From contig NZ_JAFEVR010000015.1 of assembly GCF_017352375.1 (NCBI RefSeq), positions 62,001 through 126,000 on the forward strand: DNA of 64,000 nucleotides, written 5' to 3'. Under the pieces are notes generated by a model. It was not told the DNA's origin. It made no database searches and saw only the letters and a program-made list of their open reading frames with translations. The DNA is from Mycolicibacterium sp. S2-37 (GTDB taxonomy: Bacteria; Actinomycetota; Actinomycetes; Mycobacteriales; Mycobacteriaceae). The position numbers and the translations under genes are program-made. Below, piece by piece: positions 52,748 to 60,625 of the stretch. Positions within the stretch are counted from its first letter, which is position 1. Each line of letters begins with the position of its first letter.

Positions 52748-53409
52748 TCGGACGCGGGCAGCAGCCGTTCGAGTCCGGCGACGGCCAGTTCGAGTTCGAA
52801 CTCGAATTGCTCGTCCTCGGCTGACGGCTCGGAGGCGAGCACCCGCCGCAACGCCGGGTAATCCGCATCGGTCAGCCGGTCGAGCGCAGCCCGTGTCTGC
52901 GTGCGGTGAAAATCGCGCACGGAGATGTGCATGGCGTTCTGCGCGGCAGACTGGGCGATGTCGGCGACGGCGGTGACACCGCGGCGGGCATCGTCGACGG
53001 CGAATCCCGCGGTGAGCAGGGCGTCGAGGACGCGTTCGGCGAGGTCGAGCACCGCCGCCGCGCCCACGCCGCTGAAGGGTGTGAGGTCCACGGCGATCCC
53101 GACCTGCAGCATGCCGTCACGGAAGGCGCGGGCGTAGGCGCGCAGCACCGTTCGCCAATCGCCGTCGGTCGGCAGCTCGACGCGGCGCAATTCGCTCTCG
53201 AACCGGTCGAGCACCACAAGTGTCAGCAGGCCCTGGCGGTTGCCGACGTAGTAGTGCAGCGCCTTGCGGCTGACCCCCAGCGCATCGGCGACCGACTGCA
53301 TGGTCAGCTCCCGGCCCTCGGTGCGCCGCGCCGCGGCGACGATCTGGTCGCGGCTGATGCGCGGGGGCCGGCCTCGTGGCCGGCGCGGGGCGGTCGGCGC
53401 GGTGTCCAT
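52708..53409 (-). CDS. TetR-family transcriptional regulator
   Basis: The 233-residue protein starts with RRPRGRPPRISRDQIVAAARRTEGRELTMQSVADALGVSRKALHYYVGNRQGLLTLV, the TetR HTH (given in blocks). The C-terminal ligand domain is helical and includes AERVLDALLTAGFAVDDARRGV. It is divergent from the DapB-like oxidoreductase with a palindrome between them, so autoregulation plus control of that gene is likely. ATG 53409 is chosen; GTG 53418 is an alternative. Confidence 0.87.
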   Translation of the reverse strand: MDTAPTAPRRPRGRPPRISRDQIVAAARRTEGRELTMQSVADALGVSRKALHYYVGNRQGLLTLVVLDRFESELRRVELPTDGDWRTVLRAYARAFRDGMLQVGIAVDLTPFSGVGAAAVLDLAERVLDALLTAGFAVDDARRGVTAVADIAQSAAQNAMHISVRDFHRTQTRAALDRLTDADYPALRRVLASEPSAEDEQFEFELELAVAGLERLLPASDQGPGASVALPSR

Positions 53410-53437
53410 CGACCTCACCCTACGCAGCGCCGATTCA

Positions 53438-53458
53438 TTTTTCGCCGATCGGTAAAAA
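53438..53458. promoter_or_regulatory. Probable TetR operator
   Basis: A dyad centred on CCGATCGG (53445-53452) is flanked by five T and by five A or more. It lies 28 bp before the TetR ATG and 40 bp before the divergent oxidoreductase start, so one site could serve both. Confidence 0.5.
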
Positions 53459-53485
53459 ACCGCCCGCGGGTCGTCGAGGCCGCCC

Positions 53486-53497
53486 TAATCTGAGCGA
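53486..53497 (+). promoter_or_regulatory. -10 box (TAATCT) for a leaderless GTG
   Basis: TAATCT at 53486-53491, 6 nt, then GTG 53498. The TetR dyad lies about 30-50 bp upstream, over the expected -35 region. Confidence 0.5.
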
Positions 53498-54562
53498 GTG
53501 CCAAACAACTATCGGGTCGTCCAGTGGACGACCGGCAACGTCGGGAAGAGTTCGGTCGCGGCGATCGCCGCAAATCCGCATCTGGAGCTGGTGGGCTGCT
53601 ACGCGTGGTCGAAGGAGAAGGCGGGCCGCGACGTCGGCGACCTGGCCGGCATCGCCCCGCTGGGCGTGACCGCCACCGACGACATCGACGAACTGCTGGC
53701 GCTCAAGCCCGACGCGGTGGTCTACAACCCGATGTGGATCGACGTCGACGAGTTGGTCCGCATCCTGGAGGCCGGCGTCAACGTGGTGGCCTCGGCGTCG
53801 TTCATCACCGGTCACAATCTGGGCTCCGGGCGCGACCGGCTGGTCGCGGCCTGCGAGAAGGGCGGTGCGACGCTGTTCGGCTCGGGCGTCTCGCCCGGTT
53901 TCGCCGAACTGCTGGCGATCGTGGCGGCGACGGCCTGCGACCGCATCGACAAGATCACCATCGCCGAATCGGCCGACACCACGCTGTACGACTCCCCCGA
54001 CACCGAACGCCCGGTGGGTTTCGGCACCGCGATCGACGACCCGAACCTGCAGCCGATGGCCGCCAAGGGCACCGAGGTGTTCGCCGAGGCGGTGCAGCTG
54101 GTCGCCGATTCGCTGGGTATCGAGCTCGACGAGATCGTCTGCGAGTCGGAGTATGCACAGACCACCGAGGATCTGCCGATGGCATCGTGGACCATTCCGG
54201 CCGGCCACGTGGCCGGGGTTGCGGCCAGCTGGCAGGGCCGGGTCGGCGGCCGGACGGTCATCGACATCAACGTCCGCTGGAAGAAGGGTCAGACCCTTGA
54301 CCCGGATTGGCAGCTCGACGCGGACGGCTGGAAGATCACCATCGACGGACGGCCCACGGTCAACATGTCGGTGGGTTTCCTGCCGCCGCAGGACATGATC
54401 GAGAACGCCAAGACGCTCGAGGATTTCTTCGTCCTCGGCCACATCATGACGGCGATGCCACCGATTCACGCCATCCCGGCGGTGGTTGGCGCAGCACCGG
54501 GCATCGCCACCTACACCGACCTGCCGCTGCCGCAGGCGCGCGGCGTGGTGCCGCTGCGCTGA
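53498..54562 (+). CDS. Dihydrodipicolinate-reductase-like NAD(P)-binding protein
   Basis: The 354-residue protein has an N-terminal Rossmann domain (YRVVQWTTGNVGKSSVAAIAANPHLELVGCYAW) and DELLALKPDAVVYNPMW, then the DapB-like segment ASASFITGHNLGSGRD and GVSPGFAELLAIVAA. This belongs to the group of actinobacterial DapB-like proteins (such as 2,4-diaminopentanoate dehydrogenase relatives), not true DapB, which is about 245 residues. Several paralogues exist in mycobacteria and some relate to lipid or steroid breakdown. The substrate is unknown. Control by the divergent TetR protein is likely. Confidence 0.82.
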   Translation: MPNNYRVVQWTTGNVGKSSVAAIAANPHLELVGCYAWSKEKAGRDVGDLAGIAPLGVTATDDIDELLALKPDAVVYNPMWIDVDELVRILEAGVNVVASASFITGHNLGSGRDRLVAACEKGGATLFGSGVSPGFAELLAIVAATACDRIDKITIAESADTTLYDSPDTERPVGFGTAIDDPNLQPMAAKGTEVFAEAVQLVADSLGIELDEIVCESEYAQTTEDLPMASWTIPAGHVAGVAASWQGRVGGRTVIDINVRWKKGQTLDPDWQLDADGWKITIDGRPTVNMSVGFLPPQDMIENAKTLEDFFVLGHIMTAMPPIHAIPAVVGAAPGIATYTDLPLPQARGVVPLR

Positions 54563-54565
54563 CGG

Positions 54566-55066
54566 TCAGGGCTGGGCAGGCGGCGGCGCCGGGCTCACCG
54601 CCGGCCCGTGCAGCGGGGCCTCCACCACGTCGACGACGGACGCGGTGAGGGTGGCGCCGGGCGGCCCGTTGACGGTCACGTCCTTGAAGAACCGGGCCTG
54701 GTCGTCGTGCACGGTGAAGGTCCCGTCCTGGGGCTCATGTCCTCCCGTCACCCGGTAGTTGACGCGTATCTCGTTGGGCGGCAACGGGTACATGCCGGTG
54801 TATTTGGGCTCGATGGTGTAGGTGTAGACGCAGTCACCGGCAGGATCGCAGTGGTGGCCGGACACCACGACACCGACGGTGAAATCGCGGGCGGTCGGCA
54901 TCCTCGGCCCCGGAGCCGGGCGGGACGTGGAGGTGGAGGCCTGCTGCCGGTCCCCACCGCCGGTGAGCAGGAACGCGCCGATACCGATGCCACCCCCGAC
55001 CATCGCGATGAGCGCGACGGCCGCGGCGGCTTTGCGGATGGCGCCGGAGCGGTTGCTGACCCCCAT
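54566..55066 (-). CDS. Membrane-anchored extracytoplasmic protein of unknown function
   Basis: The 166-residue protein has one N-terminal anchor (AAAAVALIAMVGGGIGIGAFLLTGG), a Ser/Thr/Pro linker (QQASTSTSRPAPGPRMP), then a beta-rich domain with one cysteine pair (GHHCDPAGDCVYTYTIEP) and a closing Pro/Ala-rich tail. It looks like a small Ig-like surface domain. No family is recognised. ATG 55066 has AAGG 8 nt upstream; GTG 55075 is an alternative. It converges with the DapB-like gene (3-nt gap). Confidence 0.65.
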   Translation of the reverse strand: MGVSNRSGAIRKAAAAVALIAMVGGGIGIGAFLLTGGGDRQQASTSTSRPAPGPRMPTARDFTVGVVVSGHHCDPAGDCVYTYTIEPKYTGMYPLPPNEIRVNYRVTGGHEPQDGTFTVHDDQARFFKDVTVNGPPGATLTASVVDVVEAPLHGPAVSPAPPPAQP

Positions 55067-55273
55067 GTTCGGCACCTTAGTCGGTCCTCTCGGCAGGGTC
55101 GGCGGATAGTACCGCTTGCAACTTGTTCGCGATCTTACGGTTTCGTGACCGGACGGCCGGGTATCTGCACAGTGCGACCGGGGGGGACGTGCGTTGTTCC
55201 CTGCCGGCGTGGACCTCAGCCCATGGTCCGATCGTCAACCGGCCAAAACGGCCACGAAGTACGGAGTAAAAGT

Positions 55274-55567
55274 ATGCGCGAAATCATTGCTGCCGCCGCC
55301 GCGACCGGTGCACTGCTGTTCGGTGGAGCCGGCGTGGCCAACGCCACCACCACCGAGTACCTCCCCATGCAGCAGGGCACGACCACTGTCCAGGCCCAGG
55401 CCGACGAGCCCGAGGACGACGGTGACAAGACCGGCCTCTGGGGCCTCGCGGGCCTGCTGGGCCTCCTGGGCCTCCTCGGCTTGAAGCGCCGCAATGACCA
55501 CCACGCAGTGACGCCGGCCGCCGGCAACCCCGGCAACCCCGGCTATGGGACGCCTCCGCGCACCTAG
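55274..55567 (+). CDS. Small exported protein with a WGxxGxxG-type C-terminal anchor
   Basis: The 97-residue protein has a signal peptide (IIAAAAATGALLFGGAGVANA), a short acidic spacer (QADEPEDDGDKTG), then WGLAGLLGLLGLLGLKRR, a Trp-Gly-initiated hydrophobic helix ending in Lys-Arg-Arg. A disordered Pro/Gly-rich tail follows. This layout matches the WGxxGxxG-CTERM type, proposed sorting tags in several phyla. GGAG lies 7 nt before ATG 55274. Function unknown; cell-envelope location likely. The upstream 207 bases (55067-55273) hold its promoter region and no gene. Confidence 0.65.
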   Translation: MREIIAAAAATGALLFGGAGVANATTTEYLPMQQGTTTVQAQADEPEDDGDKTGLWGLAGLLGLLGLLGLKRRNDHHAVTPAAGNPGNPGYGTPPRT

Positions 55568-55630
55568 TCCGCACGCCTTGGAATCGGCCCGCCGCCCGTC
55601 TGGGTGGTGGGCCGGTTCCACTGGCGCAGT

Positions 55631-56689
55631 TCAGTTCTTGCGGTTGCCGTCCTCATCCCAGTGCTCGGCGACCTTCTTGCTGGGCTGCACCCGGGGCGGT
55701 TCGCCGGGCATCTTCGGATAGCTCGGTGGATACGGCAGATCGCCGAGACCGCGTTCTTTCTCGTCGACTTCGACCATGTCCAGGAGCACCTGCAGCGACT
55801 GCGCTTTCGCGTCGATGTCGGCCCACGGATCGGGGCGGCCTGCGACGAACCCGGGCACCGAGTTGATGGTGTAGTCGTCGGGGTCGGCGTCGGCGAGTTC
55901 TTTCCACGTCAAAGGTGTTGACACCGTCGCGATCTCGGTCTTGCGCACCGAGTAAGCTGAGGCGAATGTCCGGTCGCGGGCGTTCTGGTTGTAGTCGATG
56001 AACAGCCGCGTTCCGCGCTCTTCCTTCCACCACGAGGTGGTGACGGCATCCGGGGCGCGCCGCTCGACCTCCCGTGCGAGCGCGATACCGGCACGGCGGA
56101 CGGCGATGAAATCCCAGTCGGTGGCGATGCGGAGAAAGATGTGCACGCCGCGGCCACCGGAGGTCTTCGGATAGCCGACCATTCCGAGCTCGTCGAGTAG
56201 CGGCTTGAGCACCTCGACGGCGATGGTGCGCGCTTCGCGGAATCCGGTGCCGGGCTGCGGATCGAGGTCGATGCGCAATTCGTCGGGATGCTCCACGTCC
56301 GGGCACCGCACCTGCCACGGGTGCAAGGTGATCGTGCCCATCTGGGCGGCCCATGCGATGGCCGACGGGTGAGTCACCTTCAGCGCGTCCGCGGTGCGTC
56401 CGGAGGGGAACGTCACCTGGCAGGTCTGCAGGTAGTCGGGATGCTTCTGCGGCACCCGCTTCTGGTAGATCTCCTCGCCGTCGATGCCGTCCGGGAACCG
56501 CTGGAGATGCACGGGGCGGTCGCGCAACACCGCGACCATCGGGTCGGCCACGGCGAGGTAGTAGTCGACCAATTTGCGCTTGGTGCCGTCCTTGCCGAGC
56601 TTCGGGAAGTACACCTTGTCGGGGCTGGTCAACCGGACGGCGACGCCGTCCACCTCGATCTCCTCTGCGGCGCTGCCTTTTCCAGCCAT
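55631..56689 (-). CDS. polD1: LigD-type DNA polymerase/primase PolD1
   Basis: The 352-residue protein is a free-standing homologue of the LigD polymerase domain (archaeo-eukaryotic primase fold). It shows VRLTSPDKVYFPKLG, the metal-binding LRIDLDPQPG, GVHIFLRIATDWDF and ARDRTFASAYSVR. It adds nucleotides, often ribonucleotides, at DNA breaks or gaps and is linked in mycobacteria to the LigC ligases. The C-terminal tail (KKVAEHWDEDGNRKN) extends beyond the domain. It is 1 nt downstream of ligC1, in one operon. Confidence 0.93.
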   Translation of the reverse strand: MAGKGSAAEEIEVDGVAVRLTSPDKVYFPKLGKDGTKRKLVDYYLAVADPMVAVLRDRPVHLQRFPDGIDGEEIYQKRVPQKHPDYLQTCQVTFPSGRTADALKVTHPSAIAWAAQMGTITLHPWQVRCPDVEHPDELRIDLDPQPGTGFREARTIAVEVLKPLLDELGMVGYPKTSGGRGVHIFLRIATDWDFIAVRRAGIALAREVERRAPDAVTTSWWKEERGTRLFIDYNQNARDRTFASAYSVRKTEIATVSTPLTWKELADADPDDYTINSVPGFVAGRPDPWADIDAKAQSLQVLLDMVEVDEKERGLGDLPYPPSYPKMPGEPPRVQPSKKVAEHWDEDGNRKN

Positions 56690-56690
56690 C

Positions 56691-57758
56691 TCAGGACTCC
56701 AGAACGTCGTAGAGGTCGTAGTTGAGCGGAACGTCGAGCTGGTCGAACGTGCAGCTGTGCGGATCGCGGTCGGGACGCCACCTGCGGAATTTCACCGCGT
56801 GCCGGAAACGCATGCCGTGCACGGTGTTTCCCTCCATCTGGTCATACGCGACCTCGGCCACCCGCTCCGGGCGGATCGGGATCCAACGCTTGTCCGCAGC
56901 GGAGTTCCAGCGGCTGGGATCACCATCGCGGACCTCGTCGCCCTCCCGCAGCGGTTCCAGCTCACCGAGCAGCTTCAGCCGGTCCTTTGCGGTGAAGGAT
57001 GCTGCGCCACCGACCATCTGGAGTTCACCGTCCTCACGGTGGAGCCCCAACAGCATCGACCCGAGCCCCTCACCGCTCTTGTGGATGCGGTAGCCCATGA
57101 CGACGCAGTCGGCGTCGCGGGCGTGTTTCACCTTGACCATCTCCCGCTTGCCCGGCTGATACGCGCCGTCGAGCCGCTTGGCGATCACCCCGTCCAGACC
57201 CGCGCCCTCGAAGGTGTTGAGCCATTCGGCTCCGAGCGCAGGGTCTTCGGTGGTGCGGGTGACGTGACACTGTGCCTGCCGAAGCGATAGCCGGTCGCTT
57301 ACGGCCTCGGCCAGAGCGTCGCGCCGGATCCGGAACGGCTCGGCGAGCAGCGACCGGTCTGCGGTGGCGAGGGCGTCGAATCCGATGAAGTGCGCCGGTG
57401 TCTGTTCGGCGAGCATCTTGATGCGGCTGGCCGCCGGATGCACGCGCTGGGACAGCGATTCCCAGTCCAGACGCACGCGTCCGCCGATCTCGCGGGGTAC
57501 GACGATCTCACCGTCGAGCACGCAGCGCGGCACGGTCTCCGCGCGCAGTGCGACGAGCAGTTCGGGAAAGTAGCGGCCGAGGTCCTTGCCGTTCCGCGAC
57601 TGCAGCATGACGTCGTCACCGTCGCGGAAGACCAGGGCGCGGAATCCGTCCCACTTCGGCTCGTACGACCACACGCCCGCGTCGGCGGGCACCGTGGTCT
57701 GAGCCTTCGCCAGCATCGGTTCGAGCGGCGGCTGCACGGGAAGTTGCACGCGTTCCAT
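56691..57758 (-). CDS. ligC1: ATP-dependent DNA ligase LigC1
   Basis: The 355-residue ligase repairs DNA breaks with ATP. The adenylation motif I EPKWDGFRALVF places Lys35 as the AMP acceptor. Further motifs are VLDGEIVV (motif III), HFIGFDALA (IIIa), GLDGVIAKRLDGAYQPGKREMVKVKHAR (IV-V; blocks) and, in the OB fold, LLGLHREDGELQMVGGAASF. It lacks LigD's polymerase and nuclease domains, but polD1 follows. A second gene of this family is at 60622. It starts 6 nt after the DUF899 stop on the same strand. Confidence 0.93.
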   Translation of the reverse strand: MERVQLPVQPPLEPMLAKAQTTVPADAGVWSYEPKWDGFRALVFRDGDDVMLQSRNGKDLGRYFPELLVALRAETVPRCVLDGEIVVPREIGGRVRLDWESLSQRVHPAASRIKMLAEQTPAHFIGFDALATADRSLLAEPFRIRRDALAEAVSDRLSLRQAQCHVTRTTEDPALGAEWLNTFEGAGLDGVIAKRLDGAYQPGKREMVKVKHARDADCVVMGYRIHKSGEGLGSMLLGLHREDGELQMVGGAASFTAKDRLKLLGELEPLREGDEVRDGDPSRWNSAADKRWIPIRPERVAEVAYDQMEGNTVHGMRFRHAVKFRRWRPDRDPHSCTFDQLDVPLNYDLYDVLES

Positions 57759-57764
57759 CCTGCT

Positions 57765-58499
57765 CTATCCGGCAACCTCGCCATAGTTGTCGTGAAGACG
57801 CCACCACTCGTAGGTGGGTCCCTGTGGCCGCCCCGCAGGCACATCCTGCCAGCTCTCCTGCCGGCCGAGTGGCGTGATGTCGAGAAACGACCACACCGGA
57901 CCGATCTCCTCGATACCGCGTCCGTTGAGGAAGTAGGACCGGAAGATCGTGTCTCCGTCACGGACGAAGACGTTGAGCCCGAACATCTCCCCGACGCCGA
58001 AGTCCTCGGAGAAGTCATCGCCGACCAGGGTGAAGAACGCGATGTCCTGCCAGCCCATCCGCGCCTTGAGCCGGACCACGCGCTCCTGCGGGGCGGCCGT
58101 CACGAATACCAGGGTCGTGTCGCGCGCAGCCAGATGCGCCGGATGGACGACGGTGTCGGCGAACAGTGAGCAACCCGAGCATGCCCCATCGGGCCAGTTC
58201 TCGACATCGGGCGCATAGAAGAATCGATAGACGATCAACTGCCGCCGCCCGGCGAAGAGGTCGAGGATTCCCACCTCGCCGTCGGGCCCGATGAACCGGT
58301 AGCCGTCCGGCACCGGGGTCATCGGCAGCCGTCGGCGTTTGGCCGCCAGGCGGTCGCGCGCCTTCATCAAGGCCTTCTCTTCGGCCAGCAGTTCGTCCCT
58401 GGCTGCCTGCCACTCCTCAGGCGACACGATGTCCGGCAGCGCGATCTGCTGCTGCACGGTCGATGGCGCCGGGATTGCGTGGCCTTCCGGCTTCGACAT
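57765..58499 (-). CDS. DUF899 thioredoxin-like protein
   Basis: The 244-residue protein belongs to DUF899, a thioredoxin-like family of unknown role. Segments: VSPEEWQAARDELLAEEKALMKARDRLAAKRRRLPM (blocks), YRFIGPDGEVGILDLFAGRRQLIVYRFFYAP, and GACSGCSLFADTV with a Cys-x-x-Cys. The redox pair suggests a thiol oxidoreductase or peroxidase-like activity. ATG 58499 has GGAGGA immediately before. It is upstream of ligC1 in the same direction and could be the first gene of that operon. Confidence 0.85.
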   Translation of the reverse strand: MSKPEGHAIPAPSTVQQQIALPDIVSPEEWQAARDELLAEEKALMKARDRLAAKRRRLPMTPVPDGYRFIGPDGEVGILDLFAGRRQLIVYRFFYAPDVENWPDGACSGCSLFADTVVHPAHLAARDTTLVFVTAAPQERVVRLKARMGWQDIAFFTLVGDDFSEDFGVGEMFGLNVFVRDGDTIFRSYFLNGRGIEEIGPVWSFLDITPLGRQESWQDVPAGRPQGPTYEWWRLHDNYGEVAG

Positions 58500-58744
58500 T
58501 CCTCCTCCGTTCCCTATGGTCCTGTCTGTTAGACCGCCGGCGCCGGGCAAGCTCATCGCATCACGTTGCGGCGAAGCACCCGGCGGCTCCGGTGGCGGCA
58601 CTCGGGGCGGCCGGCAACGTGCCCCCGACACTTCAGTCCGCTACCGACGCGGGAATATCTCGACCGTCTGCGGAGTATTCATGATCAGCAACTCACCAAC
58701 CATCACGCAGCAGTGGCCGCGTCAAAACCGGGAGAACCCATCTC

Positions 58745-59515
58745 ATGAAGGTCAGCGCGAGAACCCCGGTAGCCGCGAAATCACCGGCAGCGCAATCCAA
58801 CCGCGGAGTGGTGCGGGCGCTGCTGTATGCACTGGTGCTGGGTGCCGTCGTTGCCGGCTTCTTCCTCGGCACCGCGCCTGGCGAGGCCGGCGCCGCGCCG
58901 ACCGGCATCACCACAACCGACTGCGCCGACGTCGAGGTCGTCTTCGCCCGCGGCACGTTCGAGGGCCCCGGCGTCGGCAAAGTCGGTCAGCCGTTCGTCG
59001 ATGCCCTGCAGCAGCGTCTTCCCGACCGCACCGTCAACGTGTACGCCGTGAGCTATCCCGCTTCCCTGGACTTCGCGCGCGCCGCGGATGGCGTACTCGA
59101 CGCCAGCAATCGCGTTCGCTTCCTCGCCGCGAACTGCCCGTCGACGGACATCGTCCTGGGCGGCTATTCCCAGGGCGCCGCCGTCAGCGGCTACGTCGCC
59201 AGTGAGACCGTGCCCGCCGACTACGCCCTGCCCGCCGGCCTCACCGGCCCGTTGCCGCCGGCCGTGGCAGATCGCGTCGCCGCCGTGGCTCTGTTCGGCA
59301 AGCCCTCGGCCGGCATCCTGGGCCTGCTGCACCGCGGCGCCCCGCCCATCGCCGTCGGCGCGGCCTTCGCGGGCAAGACCATCGACCTGTGCGCCGCCCA
59401 GGATCCGGTGTGTGAAACCGGCAGCCTCGACCGCGCCGCCCACAGCGCCTACACCACCAACGGCATGACCCAACAGGCCGCCGACTTCGTGGTGAGCCGT
59501 CTGCCCAACCGCTGA
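58745..59515 (+). CDS. Secreted cutinase-family serine esterase
   Basis: The 256-residue esterase has a signal segment (LLYALVLGAVVAGFFLGTAPGEAGAAP), then a cutinase alpha/beta-hydrolase domain. The nucleophile is Ser142 in GGYSQGAAV, the acid Asp220 in CAAQDPVCETG, and the base His233 in RAAHSAY. Cys60 and Cys131 plus Cys216 and Cys223 are the two family disulfides. Mycobacterial cutinase-like proteins act as phospholipases, thioesterases or polyester esterases in the envelope. A GGGAGAA site precedes ATG 58745. The 58500-58744 stretch upstream shows no other gene. Confidence 0.92.
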   Translation: MKVSARTPVAAKSPAAQSNRGVVRALLYALVLGAVVAGFFLGTAPGEAGAAPTGITTTDCADVEVVFARGTFEGPGVGKVGQPFVDALQQRLPDRTVNVYAVSYPASLDFARAADGVLDASNRVRFLAANCPSTDIVLGGYSQGAAVSGYVASETVPADYALPAGLTGPLPPAVADRVAAVALFGKPSAGILGLLHRGAPPIAVGAAFAGKTIDLCAAQDPVCETGSLDRAAHSAYTTNGMTQQAADFVVSRLPNR

Positions 59516-59551
59516 CGTCATCCCGGCGGCCGCGGCTGGGAGGATCGAGGG

Positions 59552-60625
59552 GTGTCGATCACCCCACTGCACGACCCCGACTGGCGCACCTTCGCCAGCG
59601 ACAACTACGCCGGTGTCCACCCCGAGGTGCTGGCGGCCCTGGCCACGGCCAACGGCGGCCACCAGGTCTCCTATGGGGAGGACCGCTACACCGGCCGCCT
59701 CGGCGAGGTGGTTCGCGAGCACTTCGGCGCCCGCGCCGACGTGTTCCCCGTCTTCAACGGCACAGGTGCCAACGTCATCTCACTGACCAGTGTGCTACCG
59801 CGCTGGGGTGCCGTCATCGCCGCGACGACCGCGCACATCAACACCGACGAGGCCGGCGCCCCCGAGCGGATGACCGGCATCAAGCTGCTGACCGTGCCGA
59901 CCCCGGACGGCAAACTCACGCCGGAGTTGATCGCCCGCGAAGCCTGGGGCTGGGGTAACGAGCACCGCGCCCAGCCGCTCGCCGTCAGCATCACCCAGAC
60001 CACCGAGCTGGGGACCCTGTACACCGTCGCCGAGGTGCGCGCGATCTGCGATTTCGCCCACGATCACGGCATGGCCGTCCACATGGACGGATCCCGGCTG
60101 TGGAACGCGGCTGCCGCGCTCGCAGCCCCCCTGGGTGCGTTCACCACCGACGCGGGGGTCGACGTGGTGAGTCTCGGCGGCACAAAGAACGGCCTGCTCG
60201 GCGTCGAGGCCGTGGTGGTGCCGAACCCCGACCGCGTCACCGGACTGGTCTACCTCCGCAAGCTGACCATGCAGCTGTCGAGCAAGATGCGCTTCGCCTC
60301 GGCGCAACTGCTCGCCCTGTTCGCCGACGACCTGGGCCTGCGCAGCGCGGCGCACGCCAACGCGATGGCCCGGCGGCTGCGCTCGGCGCTCGAATCCGGC
60401 ATCGCCGACGGCACGCTGCCCGGCCTGGCGTTCACCCAGGACAGCTCCGTCAACGCGGTGTTCGCGACCCTGCCGACCGACGCCGCCGACCGCATCCGGG
60501 CGCGGATGCGCTTCTACGACTGGGACCGCGCCCGCGGCGAGGTCCGCTGGATGACGGCCTGGGACACCACCGAGGCCGACGTCGACCGGTTCGTCGAGAT
60601 CATCGGTGAGGAGCTCCGGCGGTGA
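59552..60625 (+). CDS. Low-specificity L-threonine aldolase-type PLP enzyme
   Basis: The 357-residue fold-type I PLP enzyme cleaves threonine or other beta-hydroxy amino acids to glycine and an aldehyde. Diagnostic are FASDNYAGVHPEVLAAL, YGEDRYTGRLGEVVREHFG, FNGTGANVISL, HINTDEAGAPE, AVHMDGSRLWNAAA (PLP-contacting Asp) and SLGGTKNGLLGVEAVV with the Schiff-base Lys. GTG 59552 follows GGAGGA. The stop overlaps the ligC2 GTG start, so the unrelated ligase is translationally coupled. Confidence 0.92.
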   Translation: MSITPLHDPDWRTFASDNYAGVHPEVLAALATANGGHQVSYGEDRYTGRLGEVVREHFGARADVFPVFNGTGANVISLTSVLPRWGAVIAATTAHINTDEAGAPERMTGIKLLTVPTPDGKLTPELIAREAWGWGNEHRAQPLAVSITQTTELGTLYTVAEVRAICDFAHDHGMAVHMDGSRLWNAAAALAAPLGAFTTDAGVDVVSLGGTKNGLLGVEAVVVPNPDRVTGLVYLRKLTMQLSSKMRFASAQLLALFADDLGLRSAAHANAMARRLRSALESGIADGTLPGLAFTQDSSVNAVFATLPTDAADRIRARMRFYDWDRARGEVRWMTAWDTTEADVDRFVEIIGEELRR

